From DATFLL01 sp035267785 (GTDB lineage Bacteria > Pseudomonadota > Gammaproteobacteria > DATFLL01), in assembly GCA_035267785.1 (NCBI GenBank), contig DATFLL010000039.1, positions 1 to 64,000 of the forward strand: a stretch of DNA of 64,000 nt, written 5' to 3'. The notes under the pieces are model-generated. The model was given only the letters and a program-made list of their open reading frames with translations, was not told where the DNA came from and did not search any database. Position 1 is the first letter of the stretch. The number at the start of each line of letters is the position of its first letter. Positions 42,443 to 52,834 of this stretch are shown one piece after another. The position numbers and the translations under genes were made by a program.

Positions 42443-44404
42443 GTGCCGATCCGCACCCAGCTGTTGATGGCGTTCGTCGGCGTCACGCTCTTGGCCCTGG
42501 TTATCTTCGGCATGGTCGCCTATTGGCTGCTGCCCGATGCCGTCCGGTCGCAAGAAGCGTCGATGCTCAAGGGCTTGAGCCAGCGGGTGGGTGCCCGCCT
42601 CCGCGCCCCCCTGGCTCGCGGTGACGTCGATGGAGCTGCGCTGAGCCGGCTGCGCGAGCGCCTGGTCGGGCCCGATACCTTCATCGTCCTGCTCGACAGC
42701 CGCCAGCGTGTGCTGGGCTCGAGCCAGCTGACGGCCACCGACGACGACCAGGCGGTGCACCCTGAGCGCATCCTGGCGGCGGTACAGGCCTTACCATCGG
42801 ACGCGAAGACCGATCAGGGCGTGTTGGACTTCGCACGGCGGCAGTACGCCTGGGCCAGAAGCCCGATTCCGGGCAGCTCGGACGTGGTCACCCTGCTCCA
42901 CCCCCTGTCCCTCGATTACATGCGTTTTGGCAGTACCTTGTGGATGAGGCTACTGGCCACCGCGCTGTTCGTCATGTGGGTGGCGGTCTGGGCTGCCCTG
43001 CTCCTGTCCTCGATAATCGCCCGGCGGCTCAACGAAAAGAATGCGGCCCTCTCCTATCAGGCGCACCATGACGGGCTGACCGGCCTGCCCAATCGAGGCA
43101 TGCTCAATGAGCACCTCAACGAGCTGACCGTGCGGGCAAGGCAGAATGGCCAGACGGTAGGCCTGTTCGTCATGGACCTCAATCGTTTCAAGGAGATCAA
43201 CGACACCCTCGGTCATCCCTTCGGCGATCAACTGCTCAAGATGGTGGGCATGCGTGTGCGGGGTATCCTGCGAGAAAACGATCTGATAGCGCGCCTGGGC
43301 GGCGACGAGTTTGCCGTCGTGCTGCCCGGCGCCGGGCGCAAGGACGCCGTGAGCTGCGCCATGCGCATCGTGCATGTGCTGGAGCGTGCATTTTCCATCG
43401 ACGGGCTCAATTTGCACATCAAAACGAGCTTGGGTATTGCAATCTACCCGGAAGACGGCGATGCGGCCGACCTCTTGATCCAGCATGCCGACACCGCAAT
43501 GTACAAGGCGAAGAAGAGCGGTGCCGATTATCGGTTCTACGATTCTGCGGACGATCCCTACTCCGTGCGTCGATTGACGCTGACCAGCGATCTGCGCACA
43601 GCGATCGAACGGGATCAGCTGCTGCTCCATTATCAACCGAAGATTCATCTGGCCAGCGGGCAAGTCAGTGGCGTCGAGGCCCTCGTGCGCTGGCAGCATC
43701 CCGAACATGGATTTATGCCGCCCGACGAATTCATCCCCCTGGCCGAGCAGACCGGCCTTATCGGTGCCCTTACCGACTGGGTGCTGAACGAGGCCATACG
43801 CCAGTGCGGCGTATGGGGTCGGGAGGGACGTGATCTCCGGGTGGCCGTGAATCTGTCCGCCCACAGTCTGAAAAATCCGCACCTGCCCGCGGACATCGCC
43901 GGTATGCTGGATGCCTGGGGTGTAGCGCCACAGCGGCTGGTATTGGAGATCACCGAAAGTGCGATGATGGAAGATCACGAGCTGGCGGCCGATATTGTGC
44001 ATCGGCTCGACCAGATGGGCATTGCGATCGCCATTGACGACTTCGGCACCGGTTTTTCGTCATTGGCCTACCTACAGCGCCTGCCGGTCCACGAGATCAA
44101 GATCGACAAGTCCTTCGTGATCGGCATGGACGGTGCCGAGAACGAAAGCAATGCCGTTATTGTCCGATCCATAGTCGATCTCGCCCACAATATCGGTTGC
44201 AAAGTGGTGGCCGAGGGAGTGGAAAACGATGCCGTGCTCGGACGACTGCGTGCGTTCGGCGTCGATATCGCGCAGGGCTATCACTTCTCCCGCCCGCTGG
44301 CCGTTGAGGCCCTGGTCCATTGGTTGGCCTCCAGCGGCCGTTCCAACGCCGAAGAGTACGAGAGTACATCACCGCCTTTGATTTCAGCGATCAGCCGGGC
44401 GTGA
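42443..44404 (+). CDS. Membrane GGDEF-EAL c-di-GMP turnover protein
   Basis: 653 residues from GTG 42443. Two membrane segments (about 7-29 and 167-191) flank a periplasmic sensor region. The GGDEF domain has HDGLTGLPNR, an intact GGDEF at 286-290 and an RxxD inhibitory site at 277-280. The EAL domain has EAL at 412-414 and DDFGTGFSS. Both motifs look active, so it may make or degrade c-di-GMP. Its 3' end overlaps the convergent RND gene by 14 bases. Confidence 0.92.
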   Translation: MPIRTQLLMAFVGVTLLALVIFGMVAYWLLPDAVRSQEASMLKGLSQRVGARLRAPLARGDVDGAALSRLRERLVGPDTFIVLLDSRQRVLGSSQLTATDDDQAVHPERILAAVQALPSDAKTDQGVLDFARRQYAWARSPIPGSSDVVTLLHPLSLDYMRFGSTLWMRLLATALFVMWVAVWAALLLSSIIARRLNEKNAALSYQAHHDGLTGLPNRGMLNEHLNELTVRARQNGQTVGLFVMDLNRFKEINDTLGHPFGDQLLKMVGMRVRGILRENDLIARLGGDEFAVVLPGAGRKDAVSCAMRIVHVLERAFSIDGLNLHIKTSLGIAIYPEDGDAADLLIQHADTAMYKAKKSGADYRFYDSADDPYSVRRLTLTSDLRTAIERDQLLLHYQPKIHLASGQVSGVEALVRWQHPEHGFMPPDEFIPLAEQTGLIGALTDWVLNEAIRQCGVWGREGRDLRVAVNLSAHSLKNPHLPADIAGMLDAWGVAPQRLVLEITESAMMEDHELAADIVHRLDQMGIAIAIDDFGTGFSSLAYLQRLPVHEIKIDKSFVIGMDGAENESNAVIVRSIVDLAHNIGCKVVAEGVENDAVLGRLRAFGVDIAQGYHFSRPLAVEALVHWLASSGRSNAEEYESTSPPLISAISRA

Positions 44405-47400
44405 CGGCTTCGTTCGCACTCCGGGCGCGGCGGCGTCGCGCAATGTACAGCGCCGGTATCAGATTCGTACTGAGCAGCGCACTCCACACGATACCGCCCA
44501 TGATTACCACGGCCAGTCCCTGCTCGGGCGCGGCGCCGCGGCCCCAGCCCAGGGCGGTCGGCAGCATGCCGAGGGCGGCAGTCAGGGTGGTGAGCAGGAT
44601 TGGGCGAAAGCGCACCTGTACCGCTTCGCGCACTGCCTCCTCCAACTCGATTCCGTTCGCTTCGTTGCGCCGCGCCCGGTGCAGCAAAACGATGCCGTGA
44701 TTCAAGCTGATCCCGATCAGCGTCGCAAAGCCCACCAACGCTATCGCATTGAGCCCCACACCGCTGAGCAGCAATGCCAATGCGCCGCCAGTGAAGGCCA
44801 ACGGGGCCTGCAGCAGCAACAGACCCGGCACGAGCAGCCCGTCGAACTGCAGGGCCAGAATGCCCAGTACCAGCACCAGGGCGACCAGCGCGGCCACACC
44901 CAATGACACCGCGGCATGCTCGAGCTGGGGGAAAAGCCCGCCGAAGCCGATGCGGTAGCCGGACGGGAGGTGCAGTCCGGCTAGGGCCTTACGGGCCGCG
45001 GCGATGGTACTGGCGAGCGGGCCGTGCGGCACGGCCGTGATCTCCAGGGCCCGCGCACCGTCCACATGACGGATCTGATTGGGACCGCTGACCAGTGTCA
45101 GATCTGCGAGCCGACCGAGCGGCGTCCAGCCCGTGGTTCGAATCGGCAGGCGCCGAAGTTGGTCCGGTCGCCGCCAGGGGGCGTCGGCCAGACGCAAATA
45201 CAGCGCCAGCGGGTAGGCGCCGTCGGGCACTCGGGCGAGCACGTCGCCGCCCAGCAGCGGTTGCAGTTGTTCGTACAGATTCTGCGGGCTCATACCCTGT
45301 AAGGCCAGCGCGCGGCTGCGGGGGCGGATCTGCAGTTGCGTTACCGGATAGGCGTCGTTATTGAAGATGTCGCTCAAGCTGGGGACGTCATGCAGACGGG
45401 CGGTCACCTGTTGCGATAAGGCGCGCAATCGGTCGATACGGCCGCCGTAGATGTCCACGACGAACGGCTGGGGCAATCCCGACAGGCTCTCGCCGACGCG
45501 CTCCAGCGTGGGTGTATTGACGTTAACCTGAACCCCCGGGCGGCGGCTGAGTCGACCCAGGTGTCGGGCGACGCGGTCGAGATCGCTGCCGCCGGCCCTG
45601 GGCGTCAGTGCAATCTCGATCTCGCCGGCGTAGGCCGGCTCCGTGTAAAGGGTGCTTCCGGACGAGCCGATGCGTGCGAAGGTGTGCTGCACGGCGGGTT
45701 CGGAGTCCAGGGTTCCGGCTATCTGCGCAACGGTCGCGCGCGTATCGCTCAGTGACGTGCCCGGCGGCAGCGTGAAGCTCTCCAGCAACACACCCTCGTT
45801 CGGCAGCGGCAGGAAACTCACGGGCATCAATGTCAGACCGACGGCGCTGAAAACCAGCAGCGCAACGCACACGCCCAACATCGTGCGTGGACGGTCGATG
45901 CAAAACGCCAGCAGGCGATCGTTGTGCCGGCGCAACCAGTCGACGGCCGGCCAGCCGGCGCCGGCGCGCGCCCGCGGTCGCCCTACCCGGCCCAGCACCA
46001 GCGGAATGAAGCTCAAGGAGATGAGCAGCGAAGCAATCAGCGCCAGCCCCATGGCGAGCGCGAATGGCAGGAAGAACAACCCGGCCAGCCCGCCGACGAA
46101 CAACAGCGGTGCGAACACCGAGACGGTGCTGATGGTCCCGGAGATGTCCGGCACGGCGATATCGCCAAGTCCCTGGCGCACCCCTTCCCAGGGCTCGCCC
46201 GCGGCCCCGGCGCCTTGCTCCCAGCGGTGGTAAATGGCTTCGAGCACGATGATGGCATCGTCGACCAGCAGTCCGACGGCCACGGTGAGCGCCCCGAGCG
46301 TCATCAAGTTCAATGACTGGTCGGCCGCGTAGAGCCCGGCGATCGCGAGTAACAGTGCCAGTGGGATGCTGACGACCAGCGCCCACACGCCGCGACCCAC
46401 GCCGAGAATCCACACCAATGCGGCGATGGCCAGTAGCCCGCCGATGACCAAATTGCGCGTGAGGTCGTCGCGGATGAGCCCAACCAGATGGCCCTGGCTG
46501 TAAGTCCGGACCCAGCTCGTACCGGCGGGAAGCTGATCCTTCAAGCCAGCCAGGGTACGCGCGACGGTCCGGGTCACGGGTATGGTCGAGGCCCCTGGCT
46601 GCTTGAATACGACCATGGCTACGCTGGAGCGTCCGTCCAACAGCACCGCACCGTGAATCGGCATCGGCCCATCGACGATGCGCGCCACGTCGCGCAGCGG
46701 TATCGGTCCGGCCCGGCCCTGCACGACCGCGTGCGCGAGGGCGTCGACGTCGACGGGAAGATTGCGCACCTCCAGGGGTACGCCCTGGTGACCCAGCGAA
46801 AGATAACCGCTCGGGCGGAGCACTGTCTGTCGTCGTACGGCATCGGCCAGGGCCGTGACGCCGATCCCATAACGCTGCATCTGTGTCAGGTCGGGCTGCA
46901 CCCACAGCGCCTCATCGCCGGCACCGAACACCTCCACGCGCTGTACACCGGGCAACGCTCGCACGGCGGGAACGATGTGCGCTCGCACTGCGCGCTGGAC
47001 CGCCATGGGTGTGGTGCCCGGGGGAACGCGCAGCGTGTAGTCGGCCACTTCGTCGACGGCGCTGCCCATGACGACCGCCCGCGCATGCGCTGATGGCGGA
47101 ATATCCGCACGCGCGCGATCGATGGCGGCGTTGACGGCCTGAAGGTCCTGCTCGGCGTTCGTGCCGCGGATAAAACGGGCATCGATCTCGACCGTCCCGT
47201 TGCCCATTACCGAGCGCACGCCCTGGAGCGTGGGGATGCCCAGGACCTGCCCTTCGATCGGGCGCGTAATCAGCGTTTCCAGCTCTTCGGGTGTCGCACC
47301 GGCCTGGTGGGCGATGATCGCAATCTGGGGGAAATCGAAACGCGGCAGGACCTCGACCGGGATGTGCAGCAGGGCGTAGACCCCGTACGCGACGAGGCCC

Positions 47401-47474
47401 CCGTAGACGAGCCACCACAGCAGCGGGCGCCGCGCGAGACGCCTTAGAGACCCACCGGTGCCGAGCGTCGCCAC
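44391..47474 (-). CDS. RND efflux transporter, second pump
   Basis: A 1027-residue inner membrane pump with the duplicated 12-helix RND architecture: an N-terminal helix (LLWWLVYGGLVAYGVYALL), two periplasmic porter loops, and the proton-relay Asp pair in TM4 (VAVGLLVDDAIIVLEAIY). It is the last gene of the efflux operon, 3 bases after its adaptor. Substrate unknown; the motif is of the HAE type, not the metal type. Confidence 0.9.
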   Translation of the reverse strand: MATLGTGGSLRRLARRPLLWWLVYGGLVAYGVYALLHIPVEVLPRFDFPQIAIIAHQAGATPEELETLITRPIEGQVLGIPTLQGVRSVMGNGTVEIDARFIRGTNAEQDLQAVNAAIDRARADIPPSAHARAVVMGSAVDEVADYTLRVPPGTTPMAVQRAVRAHIVPAVRALPGVQRVEVFGAGDEALWVQPDLTQMQRYGIGVTALADAVRRQTVLRPSGYLSLGHQGVPLEVRNLPVDVDALAHAVVQGRAGPIPLRDVARIVDGPMPIHGAVLLDGRSSVAMVVFKQPGASTIPVTRTVARTLAGLKDQLPAGTSWVRTYSQGHLVGLIRDDLTRNLVIGGLLAIAALVWILGVGRGVWALVVSIPLALLLAIAGLYAADQSLNLMTLGALTVAVGLLVDDAIIVLEAIYHRWEQGAGAAGEPWEGVRQGLGDIAVPDISGTISTVSVFAPLLFVGGLAGLFFLPFALAMGLALIASLLISLSFIPLVLGRVGRPRARAGAGWPAVDWLRRHNDRLLAFCIDRPRTMLGVCVALLVFSAVGLTLMPVSFLPLPNEGVLLESFTLPPGTSLSDTRATVAQIAGTLDSEPAVQHTFARIGSSGSTLYTEPAYAGEIEIALTPRAGGSDLDRVARHLGRLSRRPGVQVNVNTPTLERVGESLSGLPQPFVVDIYGGRIDRLRALSQQVTARLHDVPSLSDIFNNDAYPVTQLQIRPRSRALALQGMSPQNLYEQLQPLLGGDVLARVPDGAYPLALYLRLADAPWRRPDQLRRLPIRTTGWTPLGRLADLTLVSGPNQIRHVDGARALEITAVPHGPLASTIAAARKALAGLHLPSGYRIGFGGLFPQLEHAAVSLGVAALVALVLVLGILALQFDGLLVPGLLLLQAPLAFTGGALALLLSGVGLNAIALVGFATLIGISLNHGIVLLHRARRNEANGIELEEAVREAVQVRFRPILLTTLTAALGMLPTALGWGRGAAPEQGLAVVIMGGIVWSALLSTNLIPALYIARRRRARSANEAVTPG

Positions 47475-47477
47475 GGT

Positions 47478-48539
47478 TCAATCCGGCGGTTGATACCGCG
47501 CACTGACGCCGCGGTGAAAGCGCAGATAGGCATTGCGTACCACGACACGCTCGCCCTCGTGCAGGCCCTCGGAAATAGCAGTCCAATTGCCGCGCCGGAC
47601 GCCCGTCACGACGCGCTGCTTGCGGAGATGACCGTCGTTACTGACCAGCACCCACCACTGGCCCTTATCCAGGACCAAGGCACGGCTGGGTACCGTTACC
47701 ATCGCTCGGGCGGGACCCTTGAGCGTGACCGTTCCAGCTTCGCCGTTATGCCATTCGGGATTGGAATGAGTGGCGATAAGGCCGATCGTTCGCCCCCCGT
47801 CGGCATGCACGCGCCCCATGACGTCGCGCACCCGGACGCCGATGGTCGGCTCGCCGCCGCTTGGCCTGAACTCACCCTGCATTCCCGCGCGCACCGCATC
47901 GGCGTCCTCGCCGTAGAGCGTCGCGCGCAGCCACAGGCTGTTCTCGCCCTGAAGCACGGCCAGTGCCTCCCCGGCCTCGACGCGCTCACCGTCGGCCGCC
48001 TTGACGCTCAGCACGGTCGCCTCTACCGGCGAGACGATGCGTGTTGCCGCCTGCGCCGCCGCGAGCGCCGATTCCGCGTCTTGCAGTGAGGCGCGCGCCC
48101 CGGCGAGTCGCCCTTTGGCCTGATAGATCTGCAACCGCGTACCGAGCCGTTCCTCGCGTCGCTGACGGCGAACCTGCAATACTCCGCGGTCGGCCTCGAT
48201 CTCAGCCTTCGCGGCGCGAACCGCCGCCTTGTGCTTTGCGAGGGCGGCTTGGACGTCGGGGCCCTGAAGTCGTGCCAAAACCTCGCCCGCGCTGACATGA
48301 TCGCCCGGGCGTACGTCCAGTTCCGCCACGACCCCTGAGAGCTGCGCCCGGGCGGGCAATACCGCCACGGGCTCGACCTGCGCGTAGGCCCGAACCTCGG
48401 CGGCAATGCGGCGCGTGTGGACGACGACGGTGTCCAAGTCATCGCCGGCACTGCGCGCGGGCGAAGCGGCAGCCGCCAGGGCTGCGACCGTCAAGAGGCA
48501 GAGTGCCCTTTGCAGGGGGTATCGCGCGGCGTCGAACAT
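47478..48539 (-). CDS. RND periplasmic adaptor, second pump
   Basis: A 353-residue membrane fusion protein. A signal peptide (cut near ARSAGD) is followed by a split lipoyl domain (ELDVRPGDHVSAGEVLARL and EATVLSVKAADGERVEAGEALAVL), a helical hairpin, and beta-barrel and membrane-proximal domains. No lipobox. It lies between the two RND genes, so each pump has its own adaptor. Confidence 0.9.
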   Translation of the reverse strand: MFDAARYPLQRALCLLTVAALAAAASPARSAGDDLDTVVVHTRRIAAEVRAYAQVEPVAVLPARAQLSGVVAELDVRPGDHVSAGEVLARLQGPDVQAALAKHKAAVRAAKAEIEADRGVLQVRRQRREERLGTRLQIYQAKGRLAGARASLQDAESALAAAQAATRIVSPVEATVLSVKAADGERVEAGEALAVLQGENSLWLRATLYGEDADAVRAGMQGEFRPSGGEPTIGVRVRDVMGRVHADGGRTIGLIATHSNPEWHNGEAGTVTLKGPARAMVTVPSRALVLDKGQWWVLVSNDGHLRKQRVVTGVRRGNWTAISEGLHEGERVVVRNAYLRFHRGVSARYQPPD

Positions 48540-48636
48540 GATTGATTAGAACCCTCCTGCGCCCGACAGTTTCAGACCGTGTGCCACACCATTCAGTATA
48601 CGCAGGGCGAACCCGGTGCGCCGGGCGCAGGTGGGA

Positions 48637-51600
48637 TCATGCCGGCGGGCGCAGCCGGTTCAGCGCGGCGAAGACCACGGGCATCAGAATCAACACCAGC
48701 GGCATTTGAATCAGCAGCCCGGCGATAATGGCCACCGCCAGCGGCTGCTGCATGGCCGAGCCCTGTCCGATCCCCAGGGCCAGCGGCGCGAGGGCAAGGA
48801 TCGCCGCCAGCGTGGTCATGGCGATGGGGCGCATGCGGTTGACGCCCGCGTCGGCGAGCGCGGCGAATCCGTCTGCGCCGTCCCGTGTCAGTTCGTGGTA
48901 TTCCGAAAAATAGAAGATCGCGACCTCGGTGACGATGCCCACGACCATGGTCATTCCCATCATGGCCGTGATGTTGAGTTCGATGCCTGAGGCCCACAGC
49001 GCAATGAATACGCCAGCCAGGGCAAGCAGCGGGGCCGTCATGATGGCCAGGGCGACTCTGAACCGCTCGTACAGGAACAGCAGCAAGAGGAACACCAAGG
49101 CCACGGCGGCGATCATCACCGCCGCCAGACCGTGAAAGGCGATCTGCTGCTGTTTGTACAGGCCGCCCAGCCGGAAATACAACTGCTTGGGGATCAGTCC
49201 CGGTTTATTGATGACCTTGCGAACATCGCGCACCGTGGAGCCCAGATCACGGCCGCTGATACGCGCCGTGACCGCGACCATGCGCTTGAGGTTGTCGCGT
49301 GTGATCTGCGGTTGGCCGTGCAGTGTGACGATATGTGCGATGCGCCGCAGAGGGAAGACGTGTCCGTCGGGGGCCTGCAGACGAACGCCACCGATCTGGT
49401 CGATGTTCCGCCGCAGGGTCTTGGGGACCCAGACGCGGATGCCGATCACCTTCACGCCCCGCTGCACGTGCGTGGTGACCACTCCCGAGAAATAGGCCTT
49501 GAGCTGACGCGTGACCGCCTCCGGGTCGACGCCCTCCAGCGCCGCCTTCGCCCGGTCGACCTTCACGTCCAGGGCATCGCCGGCCTGCACGATGCCGTCG
49601 CGCACGTCGACGACTCCTTTAATATGAGCAATGGCCGCGGCGACCTTCGGTGCAGTGTGGAGCAGCGCCTTGGTATCGTCACCGTAGAGCTTGATCTCGA
49701 TGGGCTGCGGCACGGCGGTGAGGTCCCCGATGAGGTCCTCCATGAGCTGCGCCATATCGATGTCCAGCCCCGGCACCTGCCGGTGGATCTTGTCGCGCAG
49801 ACTGTCCATGATCGCCTCGACGCTGCGCCGCGGCGGCGGCTTGAGCCGAACGAAGAAGTCCCCTTCTCTGGCCTCGGTGATACCGCCGCCCAGTTGAGCG
49901 CCAGTGCGCCGCGAATACGAGGCGACTTCGGGTGTCTTCTCCAGGATGGCCTCGACCTGGCGCAGCAGGCGATCCGTCTCGCGCAGCGAGGTGCCCGGCG
50001 CGGCCTGATAGTCGAGCACGAAACCGCCCTCGTCCATCTTCGGCATGAACCCCGAGCCCACGTGTTGATAGGCGAGATAGCCGAGCGCGAGAAACGGAAC
50101 CACGCCGACCAACAGCCACAGCGGCCGGCGCAGCGTGGCGGCCATCAGGCGTCGATAGGCCGCGTGCAGGCGGCGCGTCAGCGGACCCTCGTCCTCGCGG
50201 GCGGCATCGGCCTCGCTCAACAGGTGATCGGCGAGCAGCGGAATGGCGAGCCAAGCCACCAGGTAGGAAATGATCAGCGCGCTGGCCATGGTCAGGGACA
50301 GAGCCTTGAAGAAGGCGCCGGTCACCCCGCCGAGAAAGGCAAGCGGCACGAAGATGATGATAGTCGAGGCCGAGGAGCCGGTCAGGGGGTGCACGAACTC
50401 GCGGGCAGCCTCGCGGATACGTGTGTGGTGCGCTGCGCTGCCGCCCTCCCCGTCGGCGGGTCGGCGCAGGTGGCGAACGATGTTTTCGATCATGACGATC
50501 GCGTCGTCGATGATCAGCCCGACGGCCGCCGCCATCCCGCCCAGGGTCATAATGTTGAAGCTCATGTTCAGCACGTAGAGCAGCAGTACGGTGGCCGCAA
50601 GGACCGCTGGCACGACCAGGATGGCGACCAGGGTGACCTTCACGCTGCGCAGGAAAGCGAGCAAGACGAGCGCTGCGAGAAGGACACCGATCAATATCGC
50701 GTCGCGAACGCTGGCCGCCGAGGCCAGGATGAGCCGGCTCTGGTCGTACCAGTTGCTGATCTTCAGGTCTTTGGGCAGCTTACCCCGATAGGCTGCCAAT
50801 TGTGCTTTGACATCGCGCACTATCTGAACGGTGTTGCCGCCCGGTTGTTGATAGATCTGCAGCGACACAGCCTGGTGTCCATTGGACGTGACGCTCATCC
50901 ACTTCGGCACGGTCGCCTTGCGCACCGTGGCGATGTCCTCGAGCTCGACCAGGCCGTTGTTCCCGCTGGCCAGGACCGTATGGCGGATCTGATCCAGGCC
51001 CTTGAGTCGCGTGTCGGACAGCATCAGGTACAGCTTGTAGTGGTCCTGCAGGCGGCCGACAGCCTGCAGAACGTTCGCCGCCGACAGGGCCTTGACCACG
51101 TCATGGAGGGTCAGTCCGTAGGCACGCAGCTGAGCGGGGTCGACATCGACCCTGTACTCGGCCTGTTCGCCGCCCAGGACGCTGACATGGGCCACCCCGT
51201 TGATGGCCGAGAAAAGGGGGACCAATTGGTATTTGGCGATATCGCGCAGTTGGACCTGGTCCTCCTTGTCGGAGATCAGACTATAGGCGGCCACCGGAAA
51301 TACGGTCGGGTCCATACGCCGGGCCTCGAAGGACGTGCCCTTTGGCAGCTGCGGCAGCGTCTGGTTCACGGCGGAGTCGACCTGCTGCAGTGCCAGGGAC
51401 ATGTTCGTGCCCCAGTCGAAATTGACCGACAGCTCGGCGCTGCCGCGTGAGGTGGTCGAGCGTATCTCGCGCACACCGGGCACCGAGCGCACGGCCTGCT
51501 CCACGGGCCGGGTGACCGATACGACCATCTGTTCGCCCGGACGGTCGCCGGCGTTTACGGTGACCACGATGCGCGGGAAATTGACGTGCGGGAACAAGGC

Positions 51601-51702
51601 CACGGGCAGCCGCAAAGCACTCGCCGCCCCGCCGAGCGCCAGGATCGCGAGAAGAAACAGGATCGAACGACGGTGGCCGGCGGCCCAGCTGGCGACACTC
51701 AC
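48637..51702 (-). CDS. RND efflux transporter, first pump
   Basis: A 1021-residue RND pump. N-terminal helix (SILFLLAILALGGAASAL), porter loops with RPVEQAVRSVPGV, and TM4 with GLIIDDAIVMIENIVRHL, similar to MdtB/C-type HAE pumps. It follows the first adaptor by 10 bases. It differs clearly from the second pump, so the pair is not a recent duplication. The substrate cannot be read. Confidence 0.92.
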   Translation of the reverse strand: MSVASWAAGHRRSILFLLAILALGGAASALRLPVALFPHVNFPRIVVTVNAGDRPGEQMVVSVTRPVEQAVRSVPGVREIRSTTSRGSAELSVNFDWGTNMSLALQQVDSAVNQTLPQLPKGTSFEARRMDPTVFPVAAYSLISDKEDQVQLRDIAKYQLVPLFSAINGVAHVSVLGGEQAEYRVDVDPAQLRAYGLTLHDVVKALSAANVLQAVGRLQDHYKLYLMLSDTRLKGLDQIRHTVLASGNNGLVELEDIATVRKATVPKWMSVTSNGHQAVSLQIYQQPGGNTVQIVRDVKAQLAAYRGKLPKDLKISNWYDQSRLILASAASVRDAILIGVLLAALVLLAFLRSVKVTLVAILVVPAVLAATVLLLYVLNMSFNIMTLGGMAAAVGLIIDDAIVMIENIVRHLRRPADGEGGSAAHHTRIREAAREFVHPLTGSSASTIIIFVPLAFLGGVTGAFFKALSLTMASALIISYLVAWLAIPLLADHLLSEADAAREDEGPLTRRLHAAYRRLMAATLRRPLWLLVGVVPFLALGYLAYQHVGSGFMPKMDEGGFVLDYQAAPGTSLRETDRLLRQVEAILEKTPEVASYSRRTGAQLGGGITEAREGDFFVRLKPPPRRSVEAIMDSLRDKIHRQVPGLDIDMAQLMEDLIGDLTAVPQPIEIKLYGDDTKALLHTAPKVAAAIAHIKGVVDVRDGIVQAGDALDVKVDRAKAALEGVDPEAVTRQLKAYFSGVVTTHVQRGVKVIGIRVWVPKTLRRNIDQIGGVRLQAPDGHVFPLRRIAHIVTLHGQPQITRDNLKRMVAVTARISGRDLGSTVRDVRKVINKPGLIPKQLYFRLGGLYKQQQIAFHGLAAVMIAAVALVFLLLLFLYERFRVALAIMTAPLLALAGVFIALWASGIELNITAMMGMTMVVGIVTEVAIFYFSEYHELTRDGADGFAALADAGVNRMRPIAMTTLAAILALAPLALGIGQGSAMQQPLAVAIIAGLLIQMPLVLILMPVVFAALNRLRPPA

Positions 51703-51712
51703 GGGCTTGGCC

Positions 51713-52834
51713 TCACTGCGACGGGCCGTTCGAAGAAGACTCTGACGAGGACTGTTTCTCGCGCACGTGCATCGCGTCGTGCAGCTCGTAGTTGCCCAGT
51801 GTTACCACGGTATCGCCCGCATGGACGTCGCCGTCCACCGCGAGCCAGCCGTCCTGGTGCAACCCCGTACGCACGGCTACCCGGTGTGCCGTCGTCCCAT
51901 GCACGACGAACAGATAACTACCCCGCTCGTCGCGCAACACCGCGCTGCGCGGGACCGTCACCGCCTGTTTCGAGGCAAGCGTAATGATGCCGCGCATGGT
52001 TTCGCCGAGCACGAGGCCGTCCGCGGCATCCTTGGGCAGATGGGTCAGTACGTCCACGAGGCGCGTCTTGGGGTCGACCATGGCGTGGACCTGATCGACG
52101 CTCGCGCTGATGTGCTGCTTCGGGGCGAAGACCGCGACCAGCGTCACCTCCATGCCGGGCTTCAGACGCGTTGCGTTCTCCTGTTCGACGCCCAGGGGCA
52201 CGACCAAATCGTCGCGACTGGCCAACAGCAGTGCCGTAGTATCGCCCTGCACGCGTTGGCCCTGACTGACGTCCAGACGGGTAACGATGCCGGCGAACGG
52301 CGCGCGGATCGTTTCTTTCGCCTCGCCCGTTCCGAGTTTTTTCTCCGCACGCAGCCGCGCCTCGGCATCGCGCAGATCGCGCCTGGCCGAGGCAAGCTGA
52401 TCGCGAGTGCCCAGTTGCTCCTTGAACAACTCCTGCAGCCGGGCGAGCTTGCTGCGAGCGAAGCTCACGGCGGCCTTGGCCTGTTGGTAATTCATACGTG
52501 CGTTCGGTGCCGTGTCGAGCTCCAGCAGTGGGGCCCCGGCCCCGACCCGCTGGCCAAGGCGCACCCACAGTCGATCGATGAGACCGGCCCGAGGCAGCGT
52601 GACACTGGCGAGGTGATCCGGATCGGGTTGGACCCGGCCGAAGGCCGTGATGGTCTGACTCACGTTTCGTGTGCGCGCGGTCGTGACCGCTACCAGCACC
52701 GAACCTTGTTTGCTCGCCGACGCCGTATTCGAGGCATGGACCGACGTTGAGGTGAGTGCCAGTACCAGTGCGAGCCAGGCGGCGACCAGTGCCCCGTCGA
52801 CTCGCACGCGCATGCTCGCATCTCTGTTGCTCAT
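51713..52834 (-). CDS. RND periplasmic adaptor, first pump
   Basis: A 373-residue membrane fusion protein. A hydrophobic N-terminal segment (GALVAAWLALVLALTSTSVHAS) is a signal peptide. It has lipoyl half-motifs (LWVRLGQRVGAGAPLLEL and IVTRLDVSQGQRVQGDTTALLL) around a coiled coil. Coupled to the outer membrane factor gene by an ATGA overlap. Confidence 0.9.
   Translation of the reverse strand: MSNRDASMRVRVDGALVAAWLALVLALTSTSVHASNTASASKQGSVLVAVTTARTRNVSQTITAFGRVQPDPDHLASVTLPRAGLIDRLWVRLGQRVGAGAPLLELDTAPNARMNYQQAKAAVSFARSKLARLQELFKEQLGTRDQLASARRDLRDAEARLRAEKKLGTGEAKETIRAPFAGIVTRLDVSQGQRVQGDTTALLLASRDDLVVPLGVEQENATRLKPGMEVTLVAVFAPKQHISASVDQVHAMVDPKTRLVDVLTHLPKDAADGLVLGETMRGIITLASKQAVTVPRSAVLRDERGSYLFVVHGTTAHRVAVRTGLHQDGWLAVDGDVHAGDTVVTLGNYELHDAMHVREKQSSSESSSNGPSQ

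Noticed and set aside
49132..51450. A 772-codon plus-strand frame opposite the first RND gene
   Set aside because: Antisense to a certain RND pump; composition is the complement of coding sequence.
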